A stretch of 64,000 nt of DNA from Plantago ovata (Eukaryota > Streptophyta > Magnoliopsida > Lamiales > Plantaginaceae): NCBI GenBank assembly GCA_028274465.1, contig CM051455.1, forward strand, positions 134,450,096 through 134,514,095, written 5' to 3'. Every line of letters begins with the position of its first letter. Positions within the stretch are counted from its first letter, which is position 1. The position numbers were made by a program, and so were the translations under genes. Below the pieces are notes generated by a model, which saw only the letters and a program-made list of their open reading frames with translations, was not told the DNA's origin and ran no database searches. Shown piece after piece: positions 25,768 to 36,619 of this stretch.

Positions 25768-27345
25768 CTAGGGACGACGACCACTGGAACCCGAAGGAGC
25801 ATGAGAACTGCCTTGCAAACCCGCACTCCCCGCCGTACCAGGGCTCCCCTCCCCGGTCTGAAACACAGCTCCCTCTGCGAACGGGTCCATGCCAATGGGA
25901 TGCTTCTCCAGAATCTTCTTCAGCACCAAATTCTGCGTCTCCACCTGACACAAGTAATGATCGATGTAGTTAAGAATATGAAAGATAGATGCAAGCAATG
26001 TAAATGAGCATACAAGTGGTTATACATCTACATGACATATAAACATAATATTAGCATACAAATGAATATACCTGAGACACAAGTGTGTCCTGAATGCTCT
26101 TCATCATAGCATTCTCGGCCCTAAGTGCTGCCAGCTCCTCAGCCAATCGAGAATCTGTGCTGGAGGTAGAACCGGAAGAGCGCTGAAATGATTCAGCTGC
26201 AAGAGAACGTCCCAAGTTCCCTAAGCCATAGATCGACCACTTAGGGCCAGGAGGGTTCACCTCGAGGAAGGCAGCGTTCTCTTCCTCCATCGTAAGTATG
26301 TCACCCTTCTCTTGCATCTTAACCAAGTAAAAAGCCTCAACCTCCTCCTACAAGCAGTTAAGCAATACATGAGTTGATATATTACAATACATAAAGAAAC
26401 TTTTTAAAAAGAAATACAGTACAAGTAACTCAAAGTACTCATTTATGTACTTACATTCAGTTTCTTGGCTTTCTTGCATGTCCACTTGCCGTTCTTGAAC
26501 TTGGCATTTCTCACCATGGTCAAGTACGACAAGCATCCTTGTCCAGTGAGCCTCTGTTCATTTTGCAAAGTAATAAGTGTCAGTGTTTACAATAAAATTT
26601 TAAGAATATTGAAAGTGACTGGAGTAAAGCACAAGTTAACTTACTGCATTGAGGTCACGAGTAGCCTGAGACTGTGTGCCGACATGGTGCTTCGAATAGT
26701 CCTCGTCTTCACCGGAGCTGCTTCTGTCCGCCCGTGCTCGATTCTTCTTGTTCTGATCTGCTAGGTCCTCGGCATCCTGTGTCTTCCAGTAAGCCAACCA
26801 CAGAGGCCACTCGCTTTCGTGGATGAATCTAGGCCTCACTCGAGACTCCTTAAGGTCGTGGACCTTGTCTCGGTAACAACGAGCACCAACAGTGTTGAAA
26901 ACAAACCAAAGCTCCTTCAATAGCACGTTTGGCAAGTAGTAGTGTTTCTAACCACCAAAACAACCAATTTAGAACGACACAACAATCAATACAACAAGAA
27001 CAAGATCAACGTAAGCACAATGGTGACTAACATATCACCCAAATATAGTGGCTAACATACCACTCACATTGCCCTAAAAAAACAACTAACACATGGTGAC
27101 TAACATATCACCCAAATATAGTGGCTAACATACCACTCACGTAAATTTAGAATAAAAATAAAACAACGTTTACTAAACATTTAAGATTGTTACAATACCC
27201 GCAGCTCATCGAAGTAGAAGCCAATGACATGGTCAGGCAACCTTGACCACTTCTCTCCACCACGGTCCTCAGATGGTGTTGGAGCGATGAACCTGGAGTT
27301 GATGATGTCACCGATCTTCGAATGGGCAGATGCAGGGTAAAACCT
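25768..27345 (-). pseudogene. CACTA TNPA/PTTA-like second protein, multi-exon remnant
   Basis: Minus-strand exons can be followed in order. About 27345-27200 carries KIGDIINSRFIAPTP and WSRLPDHVIGFYFDEL. About 26950-26645 carries LPNVLLKELWFVFNTVGARC and ESEWPLWLAYWKTQDAE, a PTTA/En-Spm plant transposase-type segment. About 26550-26455 carries GQGCLSYLTMVRNAKF. About 26345-26072 is a charged segment with an AEELAALRAENAMM coiled coil. About 25946-25768 is a Gly/Ser-rich tail ending GRRP. In TNPA-like proteins this product binds subterminal repeats. No start exon is visible upstream of 27345, where sequence joins the TNP2 part, so it is scored as broken. Confidence 0.7.
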
Positions 27346-27417
27346 ATTATGATTGTTAAATACAAATAAGAATGAATAAGCATAATAAAGTTCTACTATT
27401 ATGCAGGGTAAAACCTA

Positions 27418-28209
27418 TTATGCAGGCTTGTAACGCTTGTATCGTTCCTTCCCACAATGTTTGCAACTTAGCAACTCTGCATCCTCCTCCCAATAAATCA
27501 TGCACATATCGGGGCAACAATCAATCTTCTCCATAGGCAACCCCAAACCACGCATCTTCTTCTGCGCGTGATAGAAATTGGTAGGAATCAAGTTAGGCTC
27601 GGGAAACGCCTTCCTAAGGATGTTTAACCAAGTGTTGAAGTTCTCTTCTGATTGGGCACCCTCAGCTTTGGCACTCAAAGTTTGAGACACCAACTCTAAC
27701 TCGGTCATAGGACTGCCTGGAAAGATAGGCTTCTTTGAGGACTCTAACATCTCGTAGAATGCCATAGTCTCGGCATTTGGAGACTCCTCAACATCCTCCA
27801 TATTACTGACACCAAAATCAATACCATGTGCAACATTCTCCAACATGGCATCCATATCACCATGTACTGACGATGGACCCGAGGAAACGGCGGACAAATC
27901 CTTGGTCCGTCTCATCTTTCTCGCGCTCCCATAGTCTAGGAGCAAAGGAACAGTCTCACCGTGATGATTCCATACCTCATAATCAGGCACGAATCCCCTA
28001 CTTCTCACGTGCTGCTTAACCATATTGGGGCTCAACCATCGCGTGTTTCTACATTTATTTGCACTACAAGGACACTTCATATCCCCACATTTCAAACAAT
28101 CAGGGTGTGCAAGTGCAAATGCAATAAATGAATCAAGCCCCTGCTCGAAACTAGGCAGAATCATCCCATGCTTGGTCCGTTTATACATCCAAGACCGATC
28201 GGGTTCCAT
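27418..28209 (-). pseudogene. CACTA TNP2 transposase, N-terminal part only
   Basis: A 263-residue open frame. It begins MEPDRSWMYKR and carries the Cys-rich transposase-associated domain (CGDMKCPCSANKCRN, then a VKQHVRSRGFVPDY-type segment with W-x-HHGE) that precedes the TNP2 catalytic domain in plant En/Spm elements. It continues to CKHCGKERYK and then stops at about 27418, where the DDE-type catalytic region should follow. It is therefore the intact 5' part of a truncated transposase. Confidence 0.82.
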
Positions 28210-29552
28210 TTCAACAATGACTAACCTGAAATTCTTTAATTATTAAATTCATACATTTTCAATATTCATATTTAGAATTGAAATGTAGTTTTAAGGATAT
28301 TTATATGTCTTATACAGATTTGAAGTTAACATTATAATCATTTTATTATTATGTTATAATCATTTCATTTAATTTTACCAACCATCAACAACATCTCTAG
28401 ACTAGCATCATCAACAACAACCATATGAACATATCTCTAGCCTAACATTATCAACCATATCACCAATCAACCATATAACAACATCATCTCTAGCCTAACA
28501 TCATCAACCTTATCACCAATCAACCAACCATTAACAACATCATCTCTAGCCTAGCATTGTCAACAACAACCATATGAACATCATCTCTAACCTAACATCA
28601 TCATCATATCATCATCTCGAACCCATTTTCACTTTATTTCAAAACCCCCAAATTGAGCTACAAGTCTCGATTTTCATAAATTACTCTATTTTATCGTATT
28701 CAACTACAAAATTAACCTTATATAAGTACATAACCTAGTTATGGAACATTAAATTCGATTAAATACAAAACTAAAAAAAGCCCTAAATTGATCTAAGTCT
28801 CGATTTTAATTAACAAACCCAAATTAACATAATCCAAAACTAACATTCAACTATAACAACTAATATCTACTTAATACTAACATACATTTCCATAATTTAA
28901 TAAATCCCCAAATTAATAAAATCCCAAAATCGATTCATTACTCAATTTTAACAACAATCAACTACACATTTAAGCAAAATATACTTGTATCAACTACTAT
29001 GTAACATACATTTGACAATGTAACCAACAATTAGATAATTCCCAAATTAAAAATCAAATAAGGGTTAGAGTTCATACCTTTGATTTTGCACAAATTGACC
29101 CAAAAAAATCCAAATTGAAGGTTGTTCCTTGTTCCTTGTGCAATAAGCTTCAATTTGCTACCAAAATGGATGAAAATGGTGAAGTTTTGAAGGAGAAATG
29201 AAGATGAGAAATGTGAAAAACGGAAAGAAGAAAGAAAGGAGAAGAAGATGGAAATGGCGTTCTGCTAGTCGCGGCCGGTATAAATGGAGCTTACCGACGG
29301 ATAAGCTTATCCGTCGGTAAGTGTAATTTAATTTATTTTTTTTGTTTATTCTTAATATTTAGCGACGGATAACTTATCCGTCGCTAAGATACCGACGGAT
29401 AAAAACCTATTAGCGACGGATGACGAACAAAGTGGTCAACTTTGTTCGTTATCCGTCATCCGTCGCTAATAATGCCCGATCCGTCGCTATTTACCGACGG
29501 ATAAAATCCGTCATTTTATCCGTCGGTAAAGTTCTGATTTTTTGTAGTGAAT

Positions 29553-30658
29553 TGAGTTCACTATTCATCATTTTACCACTTTTTCTTAAATGAGGAGCAA
29601 AGTTGAGCTCCAAACACCCTCTTAGCTCTTGCGTAGAATTGTATGTTACACGAAACTCTATCTCATACTTGTATATATACTGTCCATGTACTATCATATT
29701 GATGAAGAAGATACATTCTTTTAACATTCCAATTCGTTTTTAAATAAAGATGTCGAAGACATTGGCCTCGTAGCTTAGTACTCTATGTAGTAGAGTAGGA
29801 TTTTTTTCAGATTGAGAAAAAAAAATCTTTCATCCGTTTTCTTTTTTTAGATGTATTACAAATCTATACCAATTACGTAAAAAAATTCACCTCACATATT
29901 AAAAATATTATATATGAACAATAATATTACATCTATCAACACACTATACTTTTTCTACCCAACGAAAACATAATTTGAAATGTCGACATGATATTCAGAA
30001 AGTGGTTTATGTTTTTGTAAGCTATACTAAACTTGATTTCATTAATAAGATTCTCCGAATGTGTAATAATTAATTAAGTTGAGCATGATTTCGGCGGGGC
30101 GATTTTGTAATATTGTGGAAGGCACTACAATTGATGGTTCAACGCCATTTGACCGTAATAATTGTGGGCGGGAGCATGAATGGAGACATATATGTAAAAG
30201 ACGATTCTCGTCTTTGGTTATATTATTTGCTACGTAGTAGTTCATGTAATATAATCAAATATGCATGGACCACTATGATATGATATGATCAACTCTCATT
30301 TTCAACGAAAAATAATACTATATGTTATGTGGCTAGTACAACTTTTGGAACATCGTTAACATGGCTATGTCTTAACATCCAAAATAGTTGATGAAAAGTA
30401 TGAAAATTTTAATCCACATATATATCAAACAAGGTGCATAGGCCAAGATGCATGATTGAATTTGAAGCTGTATAATTATGGGATTTTTTTTACACTTAAA
30501 CATCACCTAAAAAGCTACTCCAAAATTGAGTTGGTACGTATTTTTAGAAGTCTTTGAAGGGGAGTATGTATTTTTTTGTATTTTGCACAATAGTCCATTA
30601 TTATGTTTAACTTTCCCTTTTCTTTTTTTTTTTTTTATGTTTTTGGGTCATTTCATCT
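29553..30658. other. Intergenic, AT-rich; nothing recognised
   Basis: No gene, RNA or bounded element was identified. Short ORFs here lack codon bias or homology I can recognise. Confidence 0.5.
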
Positions 30659-30667
30659 ACTACAATA

Positions 30668-31897
30668 GGGGCTATTACTTTTGGTACCCCTACTATTGTT
30701 GAGTATTACAGATTAGTCCAGCTATATTTTTTATTACACGAGACTCCCTTACTAAACCAATGTAATTACATTTTAACCCACGGATTTGACTTTCTGCGCT
30801 CTAAGCCCTGGAAATGACATTTATGCCCCCGCCGGAATTTCAGATTCTGAATTACGCCAAACAACATGAAGTTTCGTTTATTACAAATTCACCCCAAATG
30901 TTTTGAATTTTACAATATTAACACAAACAATTTATAAATTAACCCACATAATTTAGCTATATTTCAAAATAGTTTACAAATTATTTTAAAACAAACCCCT
31001 ACAAAAATTGAATTTCAAAATGAGTCCCAAATTTTATTTTTTACCTTTTCTTTTTTTCTTTATTAAATAAAAATAAATAACACTAAATCATAAAATAAAA
31101 AAATAAAAAAAAAAAGAATGAGGAAGACGATGAACAGTAGCTCCGATCGGAGCTTTCAGATCGGAGTACAAAGCTCCGATTAGGGCTCCGATCGAAGCTT
31201 GGCACAGCTCCAATCGGAGCTGTGTTATACAGCTCCGATTGGAGCTGTGTTAAGCTCCAATCGGAGCTTAACAAAGCTCCAATTGGAGCTTAACACAGCT
31301 CCAATCGGAGCTGTATAACACAGCTCCGATTGGAGCTGTGCAAAGCCCCAGTCGGAGCTTAACAAAGCTCCGACTGGAGCTTTGCAAAGCTCCAATCGGA
31401 GCTTTGTTAAGCTCCGACTGGAGCTTTGCACGGCTCCAGTCGGAGCTGTGTAACACAGCTCCGATTGGAGCTGTGCCAAGCTCCGATTGGAGCTTAACAC
31501 AGCTCCAATCGGAGCTGTAAACTCCGGTACCGGAGTTAGAACTCCGGTACCGGAGCTGTAAACTCCGGTACCGGAGTTCTAACTCCGGTACCGGAGTTGG
31601 ATTTAAAACAAATGTAAAAGAAAAGAGAAAAGAAAGAAAAGAGAAAAGAAAGAAAGAGAAAAAGAAAAATAGAAAAAAGAAAAGAAAGAAAAATGTGTCT
31701 TAATTTGATGTTTTAAGTATTTAATTTGTCCACAGTACTTTTTCCCTTAAGGCCGCGTTTGGTTCAGCGTAAATCACAAAAGTCAAGTGACCGGAGTCAA
31801 CACCGGAGGGACGGCTGGACTAAAATGTAATTCTCCGCGAATGTTGGACTAGGATGAAAAGTGAGTGCTTAGTGAGGGTGATAGATGTAATTTTGTC
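30668..31897. mobile_element. Mutator-like non-autonomous element A with palindrome array
   Basis: Flanked by a perfect 9-bp duplication ACTACAATA (30659-30667 and 31898-31906), the Mutator hallmark. Left end GGGGCTATTACTTTTGGTAC; right end reversed GACAAAATTACATCTATCAC. Left and right arms are homologous to those of the element at 49262: GGTACCCC near the left end, a GCCGGAATTTC segment, and the ACCGGAGTCAACACCGGA region. The centre (31135-31600) is an array of palindromes. No transposase. Confidence 0.85.
31135..31600. repeat. Array of GCTCCRAYYGGAGC palindromes and CTCCGGTACCGGAG palindromes
   Basis: More than a dozen copies of AGCTCC(A/G)A(T/C)(T/C)GGAGCT, each self-complementary, spaced by short linkers such as GTGTTA, TAACAA and TAACAC that are complementary to one another. 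The right end switches to four copies of AACTCCGGTACCGGAGTT. The array gives open frames on both strands only because of its symmetry; they are not treated as genes. Confidence 0.95.
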
Positions 31898-31906
31898 ACT
31901 ACAATA

Positions 31907-32245
31907 CCTACTGACGAGAGGGATGTGGCAGAAGACTGGAAACTGCCGTATAACATTCACGACATCCCCTTCAAAGTTGACCTTTTTTTGCTAAAACTAG
32001 GTACGATTTAATTGATAAATCAGGACACAAGCAAACCGCGGACTACTTATAGTAGCCGGGAAGGAGTCTAGCCGCAAACGCTCTTTTACAACGGAAAGAA
32101 AAAGTACGACTAGCCTAAAAATTGAAAGACAAAATCCTTCAAAGTTGACCTGAAAATAAGATAATTTGCGTGCCAGTCGCACTGCACAACGAGCAGCCAT
32201 ACACTCAGCAGTTTTCGAACACAAAATATTAGTGGAAAGTCCAAA
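31907..32245 (-). pseudogene. LINE RNase H-domain fragment with a LINE insertion inside
   Basis: On the minus strand the frame reads TAECMAARCAVRLARKLSYF, then QVNFEG, the start of an RNase H-type segment of a plant LINE. The frame continues as DVVNVIRQFPVF only if the 152-bp insertion at 31984-32135 is skipped. The left edge meets the MULE TSD and the right edge meets the WRKY fragment. Confidence 0.6.
31984..32135 (-). mobile_element. Short LINE 3'-end insertion with 16-bp TSD
   Basis: CCTTCAAAGTTGACCT flanks both sides (31968-31983 and 32136-32151). The left edge is a T run (31983-31989), i.e. the poly(A) of a minus-strand retro-insertion. It splits the LINE RNase H fragment. 152 bp, non-coding. 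Confidence 0.8.
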
Positions 32246-32253
32246 ATTGAGTT

Positions 32254-32410
32254 ATGAGTGGCTCTAAAAGGGGCCAGAAATTGTACAGTACAGATTGGCA
32301 TATCCAATCGGAGAAGGATTACGAAGCAGAGGAGATTGTATATCCACCCCCGATTCATGGTCCTGGCGAAAGTACGGGCAAAAACCCATCCAAGGCTCAC
32401 CATACCCAAG
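32254..32410 (+). pseudogene. WRKY transcription factor fragment, frameshifted, zinc finger missing
   Basis: At 32352-32410 one frame reads [20 protein letters not shown] and is followed at once by a GT donor at 32411, exactly where the conserved intron splits the WRKY domain in many plant WRKY genes. Upstream residues [11 protein letters not shown] (in the frame of 32254) resemble the sequence before the domain in group IIe members, but they sit in another frame. The two join only if one base is added to the CCCCC run at 32347-32351. The usual KPIKGSPYPR is [10 protein letters not shown] here. No exon for the C-x-C...H-x-H zinc-binding half was found downstream. A LINE fragment abuts the 5' side. 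Best read as a truncated pseudogene; a sequencing error in the C run would remove only one of its defects. Confidence 0.7.
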
Positions 32411-34600
32411 GTACCACACCTAATTTCATCATTTATTTATTTATTCTTTAAAAAGTTAGTGATTGTAGTGAATGTTTGTCTATTCATCTGTTTTTGGATC
32501 CACTTTGATTTATGAGGATGATATGAAAATTAGTGATTGTACAGGAGGTTTGTCTAACTCAACTTTTTTTTTCCAGTCCTGACATTCAGCTCATGTAGAA
32601 AAAGTTATGGTAATTGATTGCTGAGTGATTGATTTTCGAATTCCAAAAAAAAAAAAAAAAAAACACCCGTATGCACCCCCGATTTATGCACCCCCATCGC
32701 ACACCCGTAATGCACCCAATATAAGAAATTGATTGATTGATGCACGCTAATTTCCTATTTTACAACTTACATATGTGTTTCTCTTTTCAGCGTTGAAGAG
32801 CGGGAATTGCAGGCAGCTCCTCCATCTTCCAAGAATAGTTTACTGCAGGTATGATTTTGTTGGACTTCATTGTTGATTTTTCTGGTGCACTTACGCCACA
32901 TTGCAGCCTGCTTTTTTTTTATTTATTGTTTGTTATTATCGGCTTCGCCGAAAGCTTTGACTGGATGTGTTTGGGATAGTTTCGGCACCTCTCATGTGTA
33001 TGTTATTACCCATGTTCTAATCATATATTCCATATTTTTTACATTATTACCCATGTTCCTTATATATGTTCTAGCCTCTAGGTTGTAAACTCTACTAGTA
33101 GTAGTAGTAGAGTTTATAAGAGCTTATAGTAGTAATAGAAGGAGAAAAGAGTTTGTGTAGTAGTAAACTCGATCCACTGTTAGTACTCAAAGTTGTTTTT
33201 CGACTTACTACTGCAGCTTTGATTAACCAGATGGGAACATATGTAGGGACTTGACGTTGATGATTTACTTTTCCTTTTATAGTTTCTGCGGGACTAATTA
33301 ATTGAACAATTTATGTGCATCTTGTGCTGCAGGCCGATATCTTTATGTTTCGAGTGATCTAACCGTGGAAGTTGACAGATTTTGAGGAAGTGCAATGGAC
33401 AGATTTTGAGGAAGTGGACATATTTTGATATAGAGGCTTTTGAGGAAGGTGTAGCGATTGAGAACTGAATACTGACTTGTTTAGTAGATGAAGGGGCCGT
33501 AGATGAAGTAATTGATAATTTCCTTTTCTAAAGCCCTGTAATAAGATCACTGTACAGAGTATATTAATTAATTATATTTCCATTTACTTTAGTGGTTTGT
33601 TTAGTCATTTTAATCAAATTGTCACAATAATATTGATCATTTTACATTACAGAACTGAATGTCACATGACATCAAATGCGGGTGAATTTGTTTTCCTTGC
33701 AGCTAGTTGTCGCATGTAAAAAGTAGCTGGCCTAGGGTGGCAGCTGTCGGTTCTGAAAAATGTCTAGGGGTAAATCAGGAATAGATGTTTGGGCCTTCCC
33801 CTCTAAAGTACAGATTTGTATCTCAACCCATGTCCATTGTAGCAAAATTATGGGGAAAAAAATGGTTGTATCTTAAACCTCAACCATCCACCAATCTGTA
33901 TGGTTGTGGAATTAGGTCGTTCAAAAAGAATGGCGTGAGGTATCACAATGTCAAAATTGTAATATAAAAAAATATCATAAAGATTTCACAAGATAATTCA
34001 GGTGGTAGAAGAGGATTGAAATCTCAAGAGAAAATTCTAGGGTTTTCCGGCGACAAATGTTTAATTATGATGAAAATTTATTATTTAAGATCTTAGATTA
34101 TAAAGTACTACTTTCTTAATTAAGTTTTGGACCTGACCTCATATATAATAGGTTGACCCATATAATGTAGTACTACTATTAATCTATTATTATGTCGTCC
34201 ATAAATTTTTAGAGCTATTTAAAAATGTAGCATGAAATTGATATTGAACAACATGAAGTTAAAGTGTACACATCAAATTTACGTTTTCAGAGGAGCTATG
34301 AATTAAAAACGATTGTGATTTGAGACACCAAATTTATTTGGTCAAGGTGACCGATTTAACTCCAGTCACATCTGTAGAAGTGTAGATCGCGAATTTTCAT
34401 GGAATATCTCTATCAGTTATATATATGGTCAAATTTGTAATCAATTCGCTCCATTTATGATTTTCCCATTCTTTCTCTTTTTTTTTTTTTTTCATACTCC
34501 TCCTACTTTTGAAATTACAAAATTTGCTATGTTTAATAATCCATTATATTTGAGAGGTGTAGGACTCTAGGTTAAGTTTCTACTTTCCATTATATTTGCT
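32411..34600. other. Mostly non-coding; possible spliced remnants, nothing firm
   Basis: It holds a 20-A run (about 32645), short TGCACCCCC-type repeats (32670-32720) and an AGT-rich microsatellite near 33095-33115. A stretch at 32791-32849 (VEERELQAAPPSSKNSLLQ) has a fair acceptor and donor and is in phase with the WRKY exon, but I do not recognise it and would not annotate a gene on this. Confidence 0.4.
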
Positions 34601-34619
34601 ATGTTTAATAATCTATTTA

Positions 34620-35000
34620 TGATGCCATACTTAAATACAAATGCCAAAACTTCTAATCATCAACAAGTTTTCTACTTGTGCCCAAACATGAAATATGCAT
34701 CTAATACAGGCATTAAAATATGCATCCCACTCGCCATTAACCAAGAAACTATTATACCTCAACACAAATGCCAAACACCTTTTGATTTCCAATGAGTTTT
34801 TAGTTATGCAAAAACATGAAATATGCATCTACTACGAGTGTATAAAATGTGCATCCAATTCTCACAATTAATCAAGAAAATGTTATTACTAAACACAGAT
34901 GCAAACCTTTTTCTAAACAAGTGTCATGCCAAAACCAGAAATTTGCATCTAATACGAACGTATAACATGTGCATCTAATGCGCCATTAACCAAGTGTATG
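34620..35000 (+). repeat. Diverged tandem repeat, about three units of 110-130 bp
   Basis: Each unit has an ACATGAAATATGCATCTA-type segment, then a (T/A)ATGTGCATC segment, then ATTAACCAAG and an ACACAAATGCCAAA-type segment. The first two units are clear and the third has drifted. Confidence 0.6.
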
Positions 35001-35228
35001 AGAACCCGAAAAGTGATCTAAGTATAAAAGATTTTATACTGAAAAATTCTATTTTTTTGGTTCTTCAACAAAAAATCTGTCCCGCAAAAAGATAAAAATT
35101 TACATACCATCTTCTTCCTTTATGCTTTATGTACCCAAAATATAATCTAAAATCCTCTTAAAAAACCAACCTTATCCCAGAAATTGCACTATAGTCCTCA
35201 CAAAATTAACATATTCCCAAAACCACCC

Positions 35229-36479
35229 CTAAAACAGAACCACATCGGTTCCACCATACTCATCCTCATTCCCCACCGAATATTCCGGCCACGAATCCCT
35301 CAACAGCTTCAACAACATCTGCGCTTTCCTCTTCGCCCTCTCCGTACAATCACTCTGCACCAACAGCAGCAGCTGCGTCAAAACCCCCGCCACCACCGCG
35401 TCATGCTTCGCCCTCTCCGACGCCGAGCACAGCGACAGCAGCGCCCCCGCCGCGTACTCCGTCGCCCGATCCGATACCTTCAGAATAATCTTCACCAACA
35501 GCACCACCGTCAGCGCGTGCGCTTCAAACGCCGCGCAACCTGCCGGAATTCGGCACAGAAGCTCCACCGTCGCCAGCGCACGTTCCGAATCGCACTTCTC
35601 GAACTCCGCCAGGCGGTCAATCAACGCCTCCACCGCACCGGCAGCCACCGCCTTGCTCCGGTGCTGTTTCACCAAACACAGAGCGAACAGAGCCTTAATT
35701 CCAATCTTTAACGCGCGAGGATAGGCCAAAGGATAGTTTAATATACCGATTATGCCCTCGAAAACACCGTCGGAGCCACTGATCTGAGATCGGAGCTCCG
35801 ACGAGCGTGTACCTGCAACCACGGACTCAATAACCGCCGCCGAGTTTATCCTGACGTCAATAGACGAATGGAACAGTAAATTCACCAAAAACCTAACCCG
35901 ATTCGAATCCGAAGCCACGAGCATACACTCATTTTCCGATAACGCAAACATCGACAGAATCGCAATCGACTCATGATTGAGCTCGTTCGGCTCCGAGCTT
36001 GCAGCATCGTGAAAAGCAATCCCTAACAGAATCTCCCGCGCGTTATTCGCCGCAATTACAGACCGGTTCTTCTCCGAGTCACGCGCCAAGCCTCTCAGCC
36101 TCCTGAGCGCCGAGACTCGCAGACTGTAGGGAGCGGATCCGGAAGAGGCCTGGTTGAGCAAGTTCCTGACCATGACCGGATCAGCCGGTTGTTTGGGAGT
36201 CGGAATCCGTTCGACACCGAACGAGCGGTTCGCGACGCACCATTCCTGAATAAGACGGCGGAGCGTGTGGTTCGGGATGAGGCTGAAGTCGGTCAAGGGC
36301 GCGCGGGTGACCGGGCAGGTGGTGTTGCCGGTGGCGACCCAGGACTCTATGCTGGAGCGGTCGTATGTTTGACCGGTGCAGACGGTGACGGGGTCGCGCA
36401 TGAGCTCGAGGGAGATTGGGCAGCGGTAATGGTAGGGGATTTGGATGTTGATGTCGAGAGGATCCAAGCTGGCTGGCAT
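35229..36479 (-). CDS. U-box E3 ubiquitin ligase, PUB25/PUB26-like
   Basis: An intronless 416-aa frame, close to the roughly 420 aa of Arabidopsis PUB25/PUB26. It opens MPASLDPLDINIQIPYHYRC. The U-box follows at about residues 15-88 with CPISLELMRDPVTVCTGQTY, DRSSIESW, TCPVTRAPL and IPNHTLRRLIQEWC. Then come the clade signature RIPTPKQPADP and an ARM-repeat region to the C-terminus (for example LRVSALRRLRGLARDSEKNR, INSAAVIESV, AVAAGAVEALIDRL and DAVVAGVLTQLLLL). U-boxes bind E2 enzymes without zinc; ARM repeats bind substrates. PUB25/26 act in immunity and cold signalling in Arabidopsis; the role here is inferred. The start codon is the only one upstream of the U-box. The gene is GC-rich compared with its flanks, which explains long antisense frames at 35184-35711 and 36189-36620. 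Confidence 0.95.
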   Translation of the reverse strand: MPASLDPLDINIQIPYHYRCPISLELMRDPVTVCTGQTYDRSSIESWVATGNTTCPVTRAPLTDFSLIPNHTLRRLIQEWCVANRSFGVERIPTPKQPADPVMVRNLLNQASSGSAPYSLRVSALRRLRGLARDSEKNRSVIAANNAREILLGIAFHDAASSEPNELNHESIAILSMFALSENECMLVASDSNRVRFLVNLLFHSSIDVRINSAAVIESVVAGTRSSELRSQISGSDGVFEGIIGILNYPLAYPRALKIGIKALFALCLVKQHRSKAVAAGAVEALIDRLAEFEKCDSERALATVELLCRIPAGCAAFEAHALTVVLLVKIILKVSDRATEYAAGALLSLCSASERAKHDAVVAGVLTQLLLLVQSDCTERAKRKAQMLLKLLRDSWPEYSVGNEDEYGGTDVVLF

Positions 36480-36619
36480 GGTGATATATGGGTGAAGGAG
36501 AGAGTGATGAAATGGTGGGATTGTGGAAATGTATGGACTGTGGTTTTTATATGTGGGAACAGAGGGACATCTCTCTGTGTTTATATTCTGACGGATTTGT
36601 ACTGCTACTTGGAGTGGTA

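Larger units (their letters stand above)
25208..29549 (-). mobile_element. CACTA element B, internally deleted, with 3-bp TSD
   Basis: Begins CACTACAAGAAC and ends TTTGTAGTG. The TSD is AAT at 25205-25207 and 29550-29552. Subterminal regions carry many TACCGACGGATAA / TTATCCGTCGGTA words (25225-25560 and 29280-29530), a different word from element A. Minus-strand coding remnants are a TNP2-type N-terminus (27418-28209) and a TNPA/PTTA-like gene (25768-27345). The TNP2 catalytic region is absent, so at 4342 bp this is a deletion derivative. Tandem repeats near 27022-27140 and CATCATCTCTAGCCTAACAT-type repeats at 28380-28620 are also inside it. Confidence 0.92.

Noticed and set aside
27418..28209. 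263-aa ORF as an independent host gene
   Set aside because: It is the transposase-associated N-terminus of a CACTA TNP2 and lies inside a CACTA element with TIRs and TSD.
29762..29800. GCCTCGTAGCTTAGTACTC, resembling the start of a tRNA
   Set aside because: No B box or pairing T arm follows.
31135..31600. Regular palindromic repeats resembling a CRISPR array
   Set aside because: No unique spacers, no cas genes, a plant genome, and the array is enclosed by Mutator-type ends with a 9-bp TSD.
32791..33360. Possible downstream exons of the WRKY gene
   Set aside because: Splice phases are compatible but the peptide lacks the zinc-binding half of a WRKY domain and resembles nothing I know.
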